Origin: Niastella sp. OAS944
GTDB lineage: Bacteria > Bacteroidota > Bacteroidia > Chitinophagales > Chitinophagaceae
Direction of reading: 5' to 3'
NCBI GenBank assembly: GCA_024809215.1
Contig: JANUBW010000015.1
Span: forward strand, 1 to 64,000
DNA length: 64,000 bases
Shown here: one piece after another, positions 36,808-46,596 of the stretch
Layout: each line of letters opens with the position of its first letter
Position numbering within the stretch: position 1 is the first letter of the stretch
The notes under the pieces: generated by a model
The model's database searches: none
The model's input: the letters and a program-made list of their open reading frames with translations, nothing else
Told to the model about the DNA's origin: nothing
Position numbers and translations under genes: made by a program

Positions 36808-37422
36808 ATGAAAAAACTGATCATCTGGCTCGTATTGGTATTTACCCTGGTATTGGTGTTTTGGCTGGGCCAACGCTCCGGCGCCCGCATAGTAAATGAT
36901 AAAACGCTCGCTAACAGCCTTATTGTGCGCCAGATTGCTGAGCTCGCCAGCCTCGAAGTGCAGGGAACGGCCACCATTAAAAGAAGTAACCTGGCCAACG
37001 ATGGCAGCTGGACGGATAACATGCGTAAAATGTTTGCCGAAAATACCATTTGGGTAACGGTGCCTTACACTGCCAAATTTGGGGTAAATGTTGACGAAAA
37101 GAATTTTACCGTGGCAGTGGGTGAAAAAGAAGTGCTGGTAGCCTTACCCGCAACACAATTACTGAGCTACGAACTGCGTCTCGACCAAATGGAAACGGCC
37201 AACAAAAAAGGCTGGTTCATGTTCTCCGACGATGAAACATATACCGACGTGCAAAAGAAACTGTATACCACTTCCCGTCAGGAAATTGAACAGAATAGCG
37301 CTTACCGTGAGCAAAGCAAAGAAAAGATCCGCAAGATCATTGCGCAATATTATGCTCCTTTTAACCTCACCATAAAAGTGAAGTTTGGTGATGAAGCGCC
37401 TCAGGCATTACCACTCAATTAA
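36808..37422 (+). CDS. DUF4230 domain-containing membrane-anchored protein
   Basis: 204 residues. One N-terminal hydrophobic anchor (about 4-22, LIIWLVLVFTLVLVFWLG) precedes a DUF4230 domain with IAELASLEVQGTATI, a beta-strand run (TVPYTAKFGVNVD) and a helical C-terminus (EQSKEKIRKIIAQYYAPF) ending in NLTIKVKFGDE. The family is widespread and uncharacterised, with most of the protein expected outside the inner membrane. It is a single gene. Its stop codon is directly followed by a decayed AraC fragment. Confidence 0.85.
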   Translation: MKKLIIWLVLVFTLVLVFWLGQRSGARIVNDKTLANSLIVRQIAELASLEVQGTATIKRSNLANDGSWTDNMRKMFAENTIWVTVPYTAKFGVNVDEKNFTVAVGEKEVLVALPATQLLSYELRLDQMETANKKGWFMFSDDETYTDVQKKLYTTSRQEIEQNSAYREQSKEKIRKIIAQYYAPFNLTIKVKFGDEAPQALPLN

Positions 37423-37426
37423 CCGG

Positions 37427-37549
37427 TGCTATGAAATTGCATATGAATTTAACTTTACCGACGAAAGTCATTTGAACAGGACGTTTAAAAAATACAAAGG
37501 CATGAACCCTTCGGAGTTCAGAAAAGTAAACAGTTTGGAATTGAAATGA
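37427..37549 (+). pseudogene. Remnant of an AraC family regulator (last 40 codons only)
   Basis: In the frame starting TAT at 37430 the sequence reads YEIAYEFNFTDESHLNRTF then KKYKGMNPSEFRK and ends with a TGA at 37547. This is the second helix-turn-helix and closing motif of an AraC/XylS protein. The rest of such a gene (about 250 codons) is missing: upstream lies the DUF4230 gene in another frame. It is therefore a truncated leftover of a deletion or rearrangement at the edge of the island that follows. Confidence 0.8.
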
Positions 37550-37558
37550 TGTTTTGTT

Positions 37559-40015
37559 TTAGTTGGCAGCCAGTTCCCTGATCTGTTGCGCATTTGGCGG
37601 CACATCTAATTCTAACAACAATTTGCTATGGCGCTTCAGGAAATCAGGGTCTTTTTCGCCCAGTTCCGCCAACGCCAGCAAGGTATTCCTGCTTCCCTCT
37701 GTTCGTACTTTTTTATAATCAATATATGTATCAGCAAACATTACCAGGCGTATGGCCAGCAACAGTGTTTCCTGGTATGAATGATCATGTGTAGGCATTG
37801 CCATTATTACTGTTCTAATGTGCCTTGCCATTGCAGCCGGGTCAGTGTTTTGAAGAAAATTTACCAGGAATTCCGGCGAACCATCCTCGCCTATCAGGGC
37901 CTGCATACTATCAAGATCTAATAATGCGGCATCCTTATTTACTAAGGTGTTTATTATTTCGGTCACCCAGCTATCTTCTGCATTGTCTTCGGAGATTTTT
38001 ATCAGAAAGATGGCCAGAATTACACGCAGCAGGGTATTTGTTTCTGTATGGAATGCAGGTATGAATTGTGCATTTATTTTTTCATCGTCTTCGGCCAGGT
38101 AATATAACCACCCCAGGCAATAGAGCGCATACCCTCTTCTTACATCAGGATGTGTAGTGTTTTGCCATTCCCGTTGTAAAAATGTTTCTGTTTCAGGCAG
38201 GTCTTTTCCAACGTGGATCAGTATATGCTGCGCTTTACGTGCTGTTTCCAGGTCTGCACCTCCGGCCCATTGAAATAGCTGCGGAATTAAAAACTCCATG
38301 GTGGCGATCATTTCGCTATAACCCTTGTTGCGAAGCCCCGTTTGTATCATTATCTTATATAGTAAACCCAATAAACGTTTTTCTACAGCCGGCGTATATT
38401 TATAAAAAGGCAACATGCGTGCAAAAAGGGTGGCTGTTGCATAGGTGGCTTCGTATAACTGCCCATGGTAGGCCATTTCCCACCAAATAAACTTTTCGCA
38501 TTCACTTCCAAGTTTTGCATCGTCCAACAACAACCCATAGATGGCTGACGGCAATTCTTCGCCTCTTCCCCATGCTGTTTGAATGTTTTTCCAATCTACC
38601 TTATCCAATTCCACCTGCAAATGTTCCGGCACCGGCAATACTTCCAACCAAACCGCTCTAAATTCTTCATCTTTCAACACATCCGAAAAATCATATTCAT
38701 AATATTCAGTAGTAAACGTCTTTTTGCATTCCTGTAAAATAGCGAGGCATTTTTGTTTGTCGCCCAACTTCAACGCAACTTTTGCCAATGATAAAAACGG
38801 GCGACTATAAAACCCCTGCCCTTTTTCTTTGGCCGCCAGCAATTTTGATTCTGCCTCCTGCAGAATTTCGGGAGCGTTAAAATTATACGCCACGCGGGCA
38901 TAATCAACCAGGAAATCGCCCCAGTAGCTCATTAAGGTAAATCCCTGATCGTATACAGAGGTAGTAGCAAAAGCCATTTTCCCTGCTTCAAACAATGCGA
39001 TCACTTTTGCCTGGTCGTTAGTACGGCGATAAATGCGGGCCATGGCCATTTGAGCATTAGTGGCATATACGGTAAAGGTCCAGGCGGCCGGGTTTATGCT
39101 ATGTCCTTGCAGGTAATATTTTTCAGCTGTTTCAAAATAGCGGAGTTTTTCGGTTGTGGCATCGGCCGGCATTTGTTTAGCCGCTCCTTCAAATGCAGTC
39201 CCTAACTGGTTCAGGCGCTCTGTATCGGTGGTTGTATAGTCTTTTACATGCTCCAGTAATTCAGTTGATTTTTTGCTTAATTCCTCAGCGTAGGCGGTTG
39301 ATAAGGCATATTGATTATACTGAAGCGCTCTTGATAATTCGTTTGACCAGGTGAGATAGATTATAGGATCTGTTTGAGCAAATGCGGTAAGCGATTCCTC
39401 CAATTGTCTCATAAACTGCAGATGCCAGTGGTGGTTATCTTTACAGGGATAATTAAGCACCTTAAAGCTGCTATGCAGGAAAACATTAAAAACCGGTTCA
39501 CACCAGGTAGCAAAGGCGCTTGTAAACAATTGAAAAGCGGCCATAAACTGATCTTCGGTAAATTGCTGTGTGATCTGCATCCTTTTCAACAGGGCACTGC
39601 CCAGCCGGGCCTGCATTTCGGCGGATGTTTCCTTTTGCAGGGCGGTCTTATATTCATTTATAGCAAGCTGAATATTTTGTAGCCTGATCTCCGGCGCCGT
39701 TTTCGATTGGGCAAGATGTTCATACAACCATGTTCGCAGATCATGCTGGCTGTTTTCCGCATCTATTTTCTCAATACACAACAGGATGGCAAAGAGGTCT
39801 GAAATAACAGCATCCTCATGTTCCTTATTTATTTTTTCAAGCTCAACGTCCTGGTACCAGCTATAAAAAACCTGCTGGCAGCCTTCAATCAATTGGGTTT
39901 TATGTGTATGAAGATCTTCTGCATCCATACTTTGGACCAATTGTTGAAGCCCGCCGAGGTCTTCATTGTTTACCAGCGTTTCAATTTGCTCAGCAAGTGT
40001 AGAACCGTGCAACAT
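37559..40015 (-). CDS. Large helical-repeat (TPR-like) cytosolic protein
   Basis: 818 residues, almost entirely alpha-helical with no signal peptide. Several helical pairs have TPR-like spacing, e.g. KLRYFETAEKYYLQGHSINPAAW (about 290), AMARIYRRTNDQAKVIALFEAGK (about 320) and LAKVALKLGDKQKCLAILQECKK (about 400). It is the last gene of a four-gene minus-strand unit starting at 42981. The spacing to the preceding DUF4349 gene is 1 bp. Likely a scaffold or protein-interaction partner. No specific family recognised. Confidence 0.65.
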   Translation of the reverse strand: MLHGSTLAEQIETLVNNEDLGGLQQLVQSMDAEDLHTHKTQLIEGCQQVFYSWYQDVELEKINKEHEDAVISDLFAILLCIEKIDAENSQHDLRTWLYEHLAQSKTAPEIRLQNIQLAINEYKTALQKETSAEMQARLGSALLKRMQITQQFTEDQFMAAFQLFTSAFATWCEPVFNVFLHSSFKVLNYPCKDNHHWHLQFMRQLEESLTAFAQTDPIIYLTWSNELSRALQYNQYALSTAYAEELSKKSTELLEHVKDYTTTDTERLNQLGTAFEGAAKQMPADATTEKLRYFETAEKYYLQGHSINPAAWTFTVYATNAQMAMARIYRRTNDQAKVIALFEAGKMAFATTSVYDQGFTLMSYWGDFLVDYARVAYNFNAPEILQEAESKLLAAKEKGQGFYSRPFLSLAKVALKLGDKQKCLAILQECKKTFTTEYYEYDFSDVLKDEEFRAVWLEVLPVPEHLQVELDKVDWKNIQTAWGRGEELPSAIYGLLLDDAKLGSECEKFIWWEMAYHGQLYEATYATATLFARMLPFYKYTPAVEKRLLGLLYKIMIQTGLRNKGYSEMIATMEFLIPQLFQWAGGADLETARKAQHILIHVGKDLPETETFLQREWQNTTHPDVRRGYALYCLGWLYYLAEDDEKINAQFIPAFHTETNTLLRVILAIFLIKISEDNAEDSWVTEIINTLVNKDAALLDLDSMQALIGEDGSPEFLVNFLQNTDPAAMARHIRTVIMAMPTHDHSYQETLLLAIRLVMFADTYIDYKKVRTEGSRNTLLALAELGEKDPDFLKRHSKLLLELDVPPNAQQIRELAAN

Positions 40016-40016
40016 G

Positions 40017-40901
40017 TTATTCTTCCAGTTTATTCGTTACCATTTTTATCAGCTTCAGTTTGTCAATCAGCAACAATATAATAAATGCAGCTGCTACCAG
40101 TGCCAGTAAGGAGATTATTAAAATAGCGTAATATTTTATTGTCCATTCCAGGGCCACTTTAAGCCGGCGCATAAAGCTTATTTTTTTATCGGGGGCGCCT
40201 TCATACAGGGAAAAACGCACCGTACAGAATTCATTCTCTGTATCAAAATTGCCGAGCTCAACACCCAGTTCCTGCAGTTGTGTTTCTATTTCCAGTATCT
40301 TATCGTGCAATGAAACATAGTCGCTGATGGCTCCGCCCCTTGTTTTCAACTCATTTAATGAGGCCAGCGTTTTCTCCAATGAAGTTTTTTTTGCATTCAA
40401 TTGTCTGAACTCATTTGTTTTGTCAATTTTCGTGATCTCCATCGATCTAACCTGCCCAATGCCCTGCACCTTCATATAGAAACTGTCGAACCTTGCGGGG
40501 TTAATACCAATGAGCCAATGCATTTGCCGGTTGCCTTTATTGCCTGTATTTTGTTCGTACTGTATAACGCCGGCAAAAGCGGTGGTCAGTATTTGAACGC
40601 TCTCTACATCTTTTTCGAATTGGGCCGTTTTTGATTTAACGGTGGCCGTTTTCTCATATTTCTGGGCAGATGCAATACTTGCCTGTTGGGCCACATCTGC
40701 TTTCATCTTTATATTGTTATCACTTGCGTAGTTCTTTCTTAAATTATCTACACTGCTGAAAAAGTTATTCGAATAGTCGTTGCCTAGTGTTATGTCTGTA
40801 GTAACATAGCCATAGATCAATCTGAATAAGAATAACAGGAAGAATAATGCTAAGAACCATTTCCCGGTTTTCCAAAGACGTTGTCTGAATGTTTGTTTCA
40901 T
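40017..40901 (-). CDS. DUF4349 domain-containing membrane protein
   Basis: 294 residues. A hydrophobic segment at 15-32 is followed by a periplasmic DUF4349 domain with IGINPARFDSFYMKVQGIGQV and ITKIDKTNEF, a coiled-coil stretch (about 165-220, LNAKKTSLEKTLASLNELK and LHDKILEIETQLQELG), the closing strand TVRFSLYEGAP, and a second membrane span (about 256-282) with a short basic tail. DUF4349 proteins are cell-envelope proteins of unknown function, often lipoproteins; this one uses a helix anchor. Its start is 6 bp from the SUKH-like gene and it ends 1 bp before the helical-repeat gene. Confidence 0.85.
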   Translation of the reverse strand: MKQTFRQRLWKTGKWFLALFFLLFLFRLIYGYVTTDITLGNDYSNNFFSSVDNLRKNYASDNNIKMKADVAQQASIASAQKYEKTATVKSKTAQFEKDVESVQILTTAFAGVIQYEQNTGNKGNRQMHWLIGINPARFDSFYMKVQGIGQVRSMEITKIDKTNEFRQLNAKKTSLEKTLASLNELKTRGGAISDYVSLHDKILEIETQLQELGVELGNFDTENEFCTVRFSLYEGAPDKKISFMRRLKVALEWTIKYYAILIISLLALVAAAFIILLLIDKLKLIKMVTNKLEE

Positions 40902-40907
40902 GTTTTA

Positions 40908-41876
40908 TTATCGAATTATTAACGCTTTCAAGCCATCCATAAATTGTGGATCGTTTAACTCTTCACAGCAAATGTTAAGGATATGTATTTTATCTTTAAG
41001 ATCCTCTTCAGGGTCTATGATAAGGCTTCTGCTCATTAGATCGCGTACGAAGTGGTATAACGTATTTGCGTCAGTGACAAAATCAAGTAATTTACTATCT
41101 GGTTTTGCTGCCCGGTATAAAAAACGTGCACGCCGCTTTTTAAATTCAGGAAGCTCCGTAAGGTTTCCATGAAAACCAAGGGGGGTTAACTCCTGGGCAA
41201 AGGAATGAAACAGCTCATTGTTGTCAGGGCCCAATTGAATTATCTCATTAATAAGATTCTCATCGGTCAGCGCCGTGGCTACCAGCAGCCACCACACGGC
41301 CAAATGCACATCTTCTTTTAGAAATGGCTTCTCCTCATCAAACATTGGCTGTATATTGTCAATACCACCGGTAGCATTTGCAAACCAGTTATCGGCAAAT
41401 GCCATCCAGCGTTCTTCAAAAGCCGCATCTTCTGTTTTGCCTGGCATACGGCCAAAGAACCAGACCGTCCATTGATACCGTTCGGCCAGTTCCAACGTAG
41501 ATACAGCCCTTTTGCTTTCCGGTTCTTGTGTTAATATTGGATGGCCGGAACTTTGCTGCCGAAATGCCCGGTATGCTTCCAGCGATTGGAAGCAATTCGT
41601 AATTCTACGATCAATATGGCTCATGCAATAGACCCAGCCGGAATCACGCGCATCAAATAAATAATAATCATCACCAGCGACTTCTAAAATAACAAAGCCC
41701 GACAGCGTTTTATCCAGGGCGCCAGACAAGGCATTGTTGATATGCAAATGAGCGGCAAACAGATTGTCTGCTTCCATATTGGGTATCTGCTGTTCAGAAC
41801 AGATCTCCGGCAAAACCGCTGGTATTTCCAGGCTATAGAATCTTTCCAGTCGTGCATTTATACTTAAATTATCCAT
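40908..41876 (-). CDS. Protein of unknown function with possible SUKH (SMI1/KNR4)-like N-terminal region
   Basis: 322 residues, cytosolic. Residues about 8-115 (LERFYSLEIPAVLPEIC, FVILEVAGDDYYLFDARD, GWVYCMSHIDRRITNCFQSLEAYRAF) show the order typical of SUKH domains: a ligand-like proline turn, a two-strand hairpin with an aspartate pair, then a closing helix. SUKH proteins are best known as toxin immunity proteins and also occur in conflict loci. The rest is helical (ALTDENLINEIIQLGPDN). The SUKH call is by eye only. It sits 22 bp after the first gene of the unit. Confidence 0.5.
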   Translation of the reverse strand: MDNLSINARLERFYSLEIPAVLPEICSEQQIPNMEADNLFAAHLHINNALSGALDKTLSGFVILEVAGDDYYLFDARDSGWVYCMSHIDRRITNCFQSLEAYRAFRQQSSGHPILTQEPESKRAVSTLELAERYQWTVWFFGRMPGKTEDAAFEERWMAFADNWFANATGGIDNIQPMFDEEKPFLKEDVHLAVWWLLVATALTDENLINEIIQLGPDNNELFHSFAQELTPLGFHGNLTELPEFKKRRARFLYRAAKPDSKLLDFVTDANTLYHFVRDLMSRSLIIDPEEDLKDKIHILNICCEELNDPQFMDGLKALIIR

Positions 41877-41898
41877 TGAATTTCCATTGTTTTTCCAT

Positions 41899-42981
41899 TT
41901 AAAGCAATTGCATTTTTTCTTTCAAATTCATAAGGACTGGTTCGTTTACGATCTGGTGGCGTTGCGAGGGGTCTAACAACAAGGCCTTTTTAACCATTGC
42001 CAATGCTTCCTCTTCACTCCCTTCCTTGTTAAAGATACATGCCAGAATATAAGGCATCCATGGGTCTTCGGGTGTACTCAGGCGCATGGCTTCATCAAGG
42101 AATGCATTTGTATCATACATGTCATAACTGATCCTGTAAAGAATAACGGTTTGATACTCCCTGCACAGCCATAACCGAAGCATACCATCTTCCGGATACG
42201 AATTGACGATCGTTTCAATATATTTCAGCCGGTCGTAATAATCCCGCGCGCTGGTTTTATGGCGGTAAATATGAAATGTGCCATGCAGGATGATCACTTC
42301 GTCAATAAATTCATCCCATTCTGAGGTCACTAAAAAACGAATATTATTGTCGATATATTCACTTAAACGTTCGAGTGCAGTATACAATGCTTCCGGTGAA
42401 CAGTCAATTGCTTCCCACTCTGACCAATGGCCGAGCTCGAAATGATCGAGCTGATCAAAGTCCGTTTCGGAATATTCTTCATAAATGATTGACTGCTCCC
42501 CGTTCCTTTTGTGCTTTTTAAAATATTCGGTTGTTGTTTTATCCAGCGACACATACAGGTCGTGGACGGCTTTTTTGCTGTCGGGCTTAAATATTAGCCG
42601 GGTATTACCACCTGCCGGGTCTACCGATGCAAATTCCCTTTTGCACCACTTGGTTTGTGAATCCTTTGCGTGCACTATTTCGACGATCGATGCGTTTCCC
42701 AGGGCATTTACCACAATGGCATCGGTTGATATTTTTTCTTTGTATGCGGCATCAATATTCCAGCAAATGAAAAAATGCTCCTTAAAGCGATCAACGTTAT
42801 TGGTAGATGCATAATAAAGAGCCAATTTATAATGGGCCTGTAGCCGGTAAGGATCGTGGCGGAAAGCGTCTTCGAAAAGAGACTCAATTACATCATTGCG
42901 CTGCTGCTGTAATGCATCATAGGCCTTTTGAAAAAGCCGGTTGATCTCTTCTATGGTTTTGAAATAGCTATTTATTGTCAT
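41899..42981 (-). CDS. TPR-containing protein of unknown function
   Basis: 360 residues, cytosolic. A helical N-terminus (AYDALQQQRNDVIESLFEDAFRHDPYRLQ, about 20-50) and a C-terminal pair (DPWMPYILACIFNKEGSEEEALAMVKKALLLDPSQ, about 310-345) are TPR-like. The middle is a mixed alpha/beta region (about 85-180, GNASIVEIVHAKDSQ, NTRLIFKPDSKKAVHDLYVSLD). It is the first gene of the four-gene unit and is divergent from the caspase-hydrolase gene, sharing a 219-bp intergenic region with it. Confidence 0.6.
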   Translation of the reverse strand: MTINSYFKTIEEINRLFQKAYDALQQQRNDVIESLFEDAFRHDPYRLQAHYKLALYYASTNNVDRFKEHFFICWNIDAAYKEKISTDAIVVNALGNASIVEIVHAKDSQTKWCKREFASVDPAGGNTRLIFKPDSKKAVHDLYVSLDKTTTEYFKKHKRNGEQSIIYEEYSETDFDQLDHFELGHWSEWEAIDCSPEALYTALERLSEYIDNNIRFLVTSEWDEFIDEVIILHGTFHIYRHKTSARDYYDRLKYIETIVNSYPEDGMLRLWLCREYQTVILYRISYDMYDTNAFLDEAMRLSTPEDPWMPYILACIFNKEGSEEEALAMVKKALLLDPSQRHQIVNEPVLMNLKEKMQLL

Positions 42982-43200
42982 TTTTTATCCGCTAATGTTG
43001 TTTTTTCATTTCACAAATGTATCAATCAGTTAATGTGTATGCAATATACAGGCGTGCTAAAATTCGTTAATGTTTTTCATACGGGCCTTTGGCGAAATGG
43101 GGTGTGTGGGTACTGGTGATTTTAAAAAAATATCATTATACTTTTTTTCAATCCATTTTTAATATTAACTTCCAACCCCACTAACTAAATACCTATTCCC

Positions 43201-46200
43201 ATGCCGTCAATTTATGCCTTACTTGTTGGTATCAATAATTATCCTGTTAAGCCTTTACAGGGCTGTATAAACGATGTGGTCGCTTTCAGGGACTACCTTA
43301 CCACACAATATGGCAATAGCTCGGAAATAGACCTCCAAATTAAAACCCTGACAGATGATGATACGGAAAAACCTACTCGAAAACATCTCGTAAATGCTTT
43401 TAATTTTTTTGACCAGGCTCAAAACGGTGATACCTGTCTTTTTTATTATAGCGGCCATGGATCGTTTTCTCCTGCCCCGGCCGATCTGGACAACAACGGT
43501 AATATAAACGTGCAATCTTTTGTTTGCCTCGACAGCCGAACGCCTGGGGGCTTCGACCTTGTTGATAAAGAAATGAGCTTTTTGATATGGAAAACACTGG
43601 AAGGAAAACCCGACCTGAATTTTGTGGCCATTACCGATTGTTGTTATTCTGGTACCATTACCAAGGCATTGATCGACGATAGTGGTATTACTGAAAGAAT
43701 GGTTTCAGGTAGCAATGGCCATGTACCTGCTGCGGTAAACGACTATGAAGGATTTTCTGAAATAATTAATAATAAAAGAGGATATGTTGAATCAGTCGTT
43801 GCCGGAAAAAAAACATACACGGTAATGCAGGGTAAACATTTGCACCTGGCAGCTTCAACCGATAATCAAACTTCCAAAGAATTATACATCGATGGAGAAA
43901 AAAGAGGCGCCTTTACCCATTCATTGTTGAAAAACCTGTGCACTTCCGGCGGACAAATAAGCTACCAGGACCTGATAGATAAAACAGCGGCCCTTGTAAA
44001 AAACCTGGTCAAAGATCAAAGTCCCGATATAAATGTGAACGGCGGACTACCGGGCTCTGAAAGGGAAAAAATATTCTTAAGCCAGGAAACCACTGTTAAA
44101 TCAGACAGCTATTTTGTTTATCACGACCCAAAATTCAGCTGGTGTTTAAAAGGCGGCGCTCTTCAGGGCATTACAAAAGGAGACGTTGTGCTTATTGAAA
44201 CCGGGAAAGGTTTGTGTGAAACTATTGTAACGGCCTCCCCTACTGCCGATATTTCTGTTATTGCCCCTAAACCCGAATTGGAAGACACCAGTAAAAACTA
44301 TAGAGCCACTATAGAACGCCAGCCAAACCAGGAATTAAAATTGTCGTTTGCTACCGGTTTCCCTGATACGCTAAAACTACTGCTCATAAATGCCTACAAA
44401 AAATCAAAACCAGCCTTTATTACCATTCCCGTAGAAGGAAGCGGACAATATATAATCCGCTGCCAAAACAATAATGAAGTTTTCATTACGCTGCCCGGTT
44501 GTGAGCAGCCTGTTTTTACACCTGAGGCCGTTACAAATGAACAAAGCGCTGTTGACTTTTTAGAAAAAACAGAAAGGGTAAGCAAGTGGGTGCACCTTTA
44601 TGAATTCAATAACCCCGGCAGTTCGTTAACCAACCAACATTATAATATCAAATTGTACAGGTCGGTGCTGGCAAATAATTATAATTCTGAAAACTTTGAA
44701 CAGGTTGACATCACGCAACCGGCCAATGAGCTTTATTATAAGCAATTTGACAGCGAATGGTATAAACCGTTGTTCAGGCTGAAGATCACTAATACCAGTT
44801 CATTTGAACTGTATATTACCAGCGCTTACCTGCAATTCAGTTACGGCATTAATACTGATTTTTTTGAACCAATTACATTAAGTCCAGGAGAAGATGCCTG
44901 GCTGGAAGTTAGGGACGAGGGTCTGCGAGATGATGTAATATCCATGGATATTGATGATAAGTATCAAAAACTCGGATACAATGAGATCACTGAATATCTA
45001 AAGCTTTTCATTTCAACACAAAAGATCGATACCCACTCACTGCAACAGGAGGGGCTTGATATGCCTGCACAAAAAACAAAAAACATATCGAACGTAACTT
45101 TGAAAGGACCTGGTAGTGCCAGAAAGCCAGGATCACAAGTTCCCTGGAAAACAGAAACGATCGGCTTTACAATAATACACCCACAAAGTGAAACAGATCT
45201 TCTTCCTGGTAAAAGTTGTAGCCTAGGGGGCGTTATAATTGAACCGCATAGCGCCTTACAAGCAAAAGTGCTTATTTCAGGTTCGCAACATATTACCCGT
45301 TCCGCCGATGGCATTATTGCGCCGCATGCTGCCAACGGTAATTCTTTTCTGGAACCTTTCGATCTTATACCAAATACCCGCTCTGGTGCGACAATGGATG
45401 TGCTGGAACTGTTCGATGTAAATGACAGATCGGTAGTAACACCCGATACGCCGCTGATCATTCAAACAGCAGGCCTTGATGCTGAAAACGTATGGCCCAT
45501 TGGGTACGATGAAAAGGAAAAAATATACTATCTCCTTGGCAGAATGCATGACGATGGTAAAATTCACATTGACACCTTACCTGAAGAAACAGCTTCTGAT
45601 GCCGCCATTACACAACGCAGTTTTACAGGTTCCATAAAAATATATTTTCAAAAGATCATTGGGCAAAAACTGGGGTTCAGCTATTCCTACCCAAGGCTTG
45701 CCATTCCAACAATTCAGAGCGATGATACTGTCACCTATGAATCAGATACTGCTGAAATAACCAAAAAGGTAAAAAATGCCGGCTCAATTTTATTATTTAT
45801 ACATGGCATCATTGGCGATACTGAAGGAATGGCGAAATGCATACAAACGTCCCTTGATGGAAATGGCGCTCTGCTTAAAAATAAGTATGACCTGATACTG
45901 ACATTCGACTATGAAAATCTTAATACAGAGATTGAAAAAACGGCAGCTTTATTAAAAGAATGTATGGAGAAAGTGGGATTGAAAGAGGGACATGGTAAAC
46001 AGCTTGTAATTGCCGCCCATTCAATGGGTGGACTGGTAAGCAGAGTTTTTATTGAGCAACTGAACGGCAATAAGATTGTTACAAGACTTATTATGCTGGG
46101 CACTCCCAACAATGGCACGCCCTGGGCCGATGTAAGAGACCTTGCAGAAACCCTGTTAACCTTTGCCATCAACGGTTCTGCATGCCTAAAACCCTGGATG

Positions 46201-46596
46201 TTTGTTATATCCTTAGCTGGTAAATTAGCTAAAGGTACCCAGATAACGTTAAAACAAATGGATGCCAGTACAGGCATTTATTCAACATTAAATACAGGAA
46301 AAGATCCGGGCATACCGTATGTCATTGTTGCAGGTAATACCCAACACATTATTGTATTGTACAATGAAACTGCCGGCAAGATCCGAAAACTGTTTACCAA
46401 AGTAAAACAGCGGGGCCTATACACTACGCTTGATGCCATTTTGTTTAGAAAAGCCAATGACATTGCTGTTACAAACGAAAGCATAATAGCCATTAAGGGA
46501 TCAGAGTCATGGAAAATAAAGCCTGTATCAGTTGAGGTGGCATGTGATCATATGAATTACTTCACAACATTACAGGCAATACAAAAACTTATTTAA
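43201..46596 (+). CDS. Caspase-like (C14) protease fused to a C-terminal alpha/beta hydrolase
   Basis: 1131 residues, no signal peptide. The N-terminal caspase/metacaspase domain (about 1-300) has YALLVGINNYP, the catalytic-His motif FYYSGHG (His86), the catalytic-Cys motif TDCCYSG (Cys148) and the closing element ISYQDLIDKTAALV near 260. A long beta-rich middle (about 300-850) includes a segment resembling Ig-like or sensor modules. The C-terminal 270 residues form an alpha/beta hydrolase: oxyanion HG at 868 (LLFIHGIIGD), nucleophile elbow AHSMGG (Ser941) and LGTPNNGTPW. This is lipase- or esterase-like. Expected activity is proteolysis after Lys/Arg or Asp plus acyl-ester cleavage. The stop codon abuts that of the convergent operon with no spacer. 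Confidence 0.9.
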   Translation: MPSIYALLVGINNYPVKPLQGCINDVVAFRDYLTTQYGNSSEIDLQIKTLTDDDTEKPTRKHLVNAFNFFDQAQNGDTCLFYYSGHGSFSPAPADLDNNGNINVQSFVCLDSRTPGGFDLVDKEMSFLIWKTLEGKPDLNFVAITDCCYSGTITKALIDDSGITERMVSGSNGHVPAAVNDYEGFSEIINNKRGYVESVVAGKKTYTVMQGKHLHLAASTDNQTSKELYIDGEKRGAFTHSLLKNLCTSGGQISYQDLIDKTAALVKNLVKDQSPDINVNGGLPGSEREKIFLSQETTVKSDSYFVYHDPKFSWCLKGGALQGITKGDVVLIETGKGLCETIVTASPTADISVIAPKPELEDTSKNYRATIERQPNQELKLSFATGFPDTLKLLLINAYKKSKPAFITIPVEGSGQYIIRCQNNNEVFITLPGCEQPVFTPEAVTNEQSAVDFLEKTERVSKWVHLYEFNNPGSSLTNQHYNIKLYRSVLANNYNSENFEQVDITQPANELYYKQFDSEWYKPLFRLKITNTSSFELYITSAYLQFSYGINTDFFEPITLSPGEDAWLEVRDEGLRDDVISMDIDDKYQKLGYNEITEYLKLFISTQKIDTHSLQQEGLDMPAQKTKNISNVTLKGPGSARKPGSQVPWKTETIGFTIIHPQSETDLLPGKSCSLGGVIIEPHSALQAKVLISGSQHITRSADGIIAPHAANGNSFLEPFDLIPNTRSGATMDVLELFDVNDRSVVTPDTPLIIQTAGLDAENVWPIGYDEKEKIYYLLGRMHDDGKIHIDTLPEETASDAAITQRSFTGSIKIYFQKIIGQKLGFSYSYPRLAIPTIQSDDTVTYESDTAEITKKVKNAGSILLFIHGIIGDTEGMAKCIQTSLDGNGALLKNKYDLILTFDYENLNTEIEKTAALLKECMEKVGLKEGHGKQLVIAAHSMGGLVSRVFIEQLNGNKIVTRLIMLGTPNNGTPWADVRDLAETLLTFAINGSACLKPWMFVISLAGKLAKGTQITLKQMDASTGIYSTLNTGKDPGIPYVIVAGNTQHIIVLYNETAGKIRKLFTKVKQRGLYTTLDAILFRKANDIAVTNESIIAIKGSESWKIKPVSVEVACDHMNYFTTLQAIQKLI

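Noticed and set aside
43139-43146. TACTTTTT as promoter for the caspase-hydrolase gene
   Set aside because: One mismatch to TAnnTTTG and no properly spaced TTG, so it is not listed as a feature.
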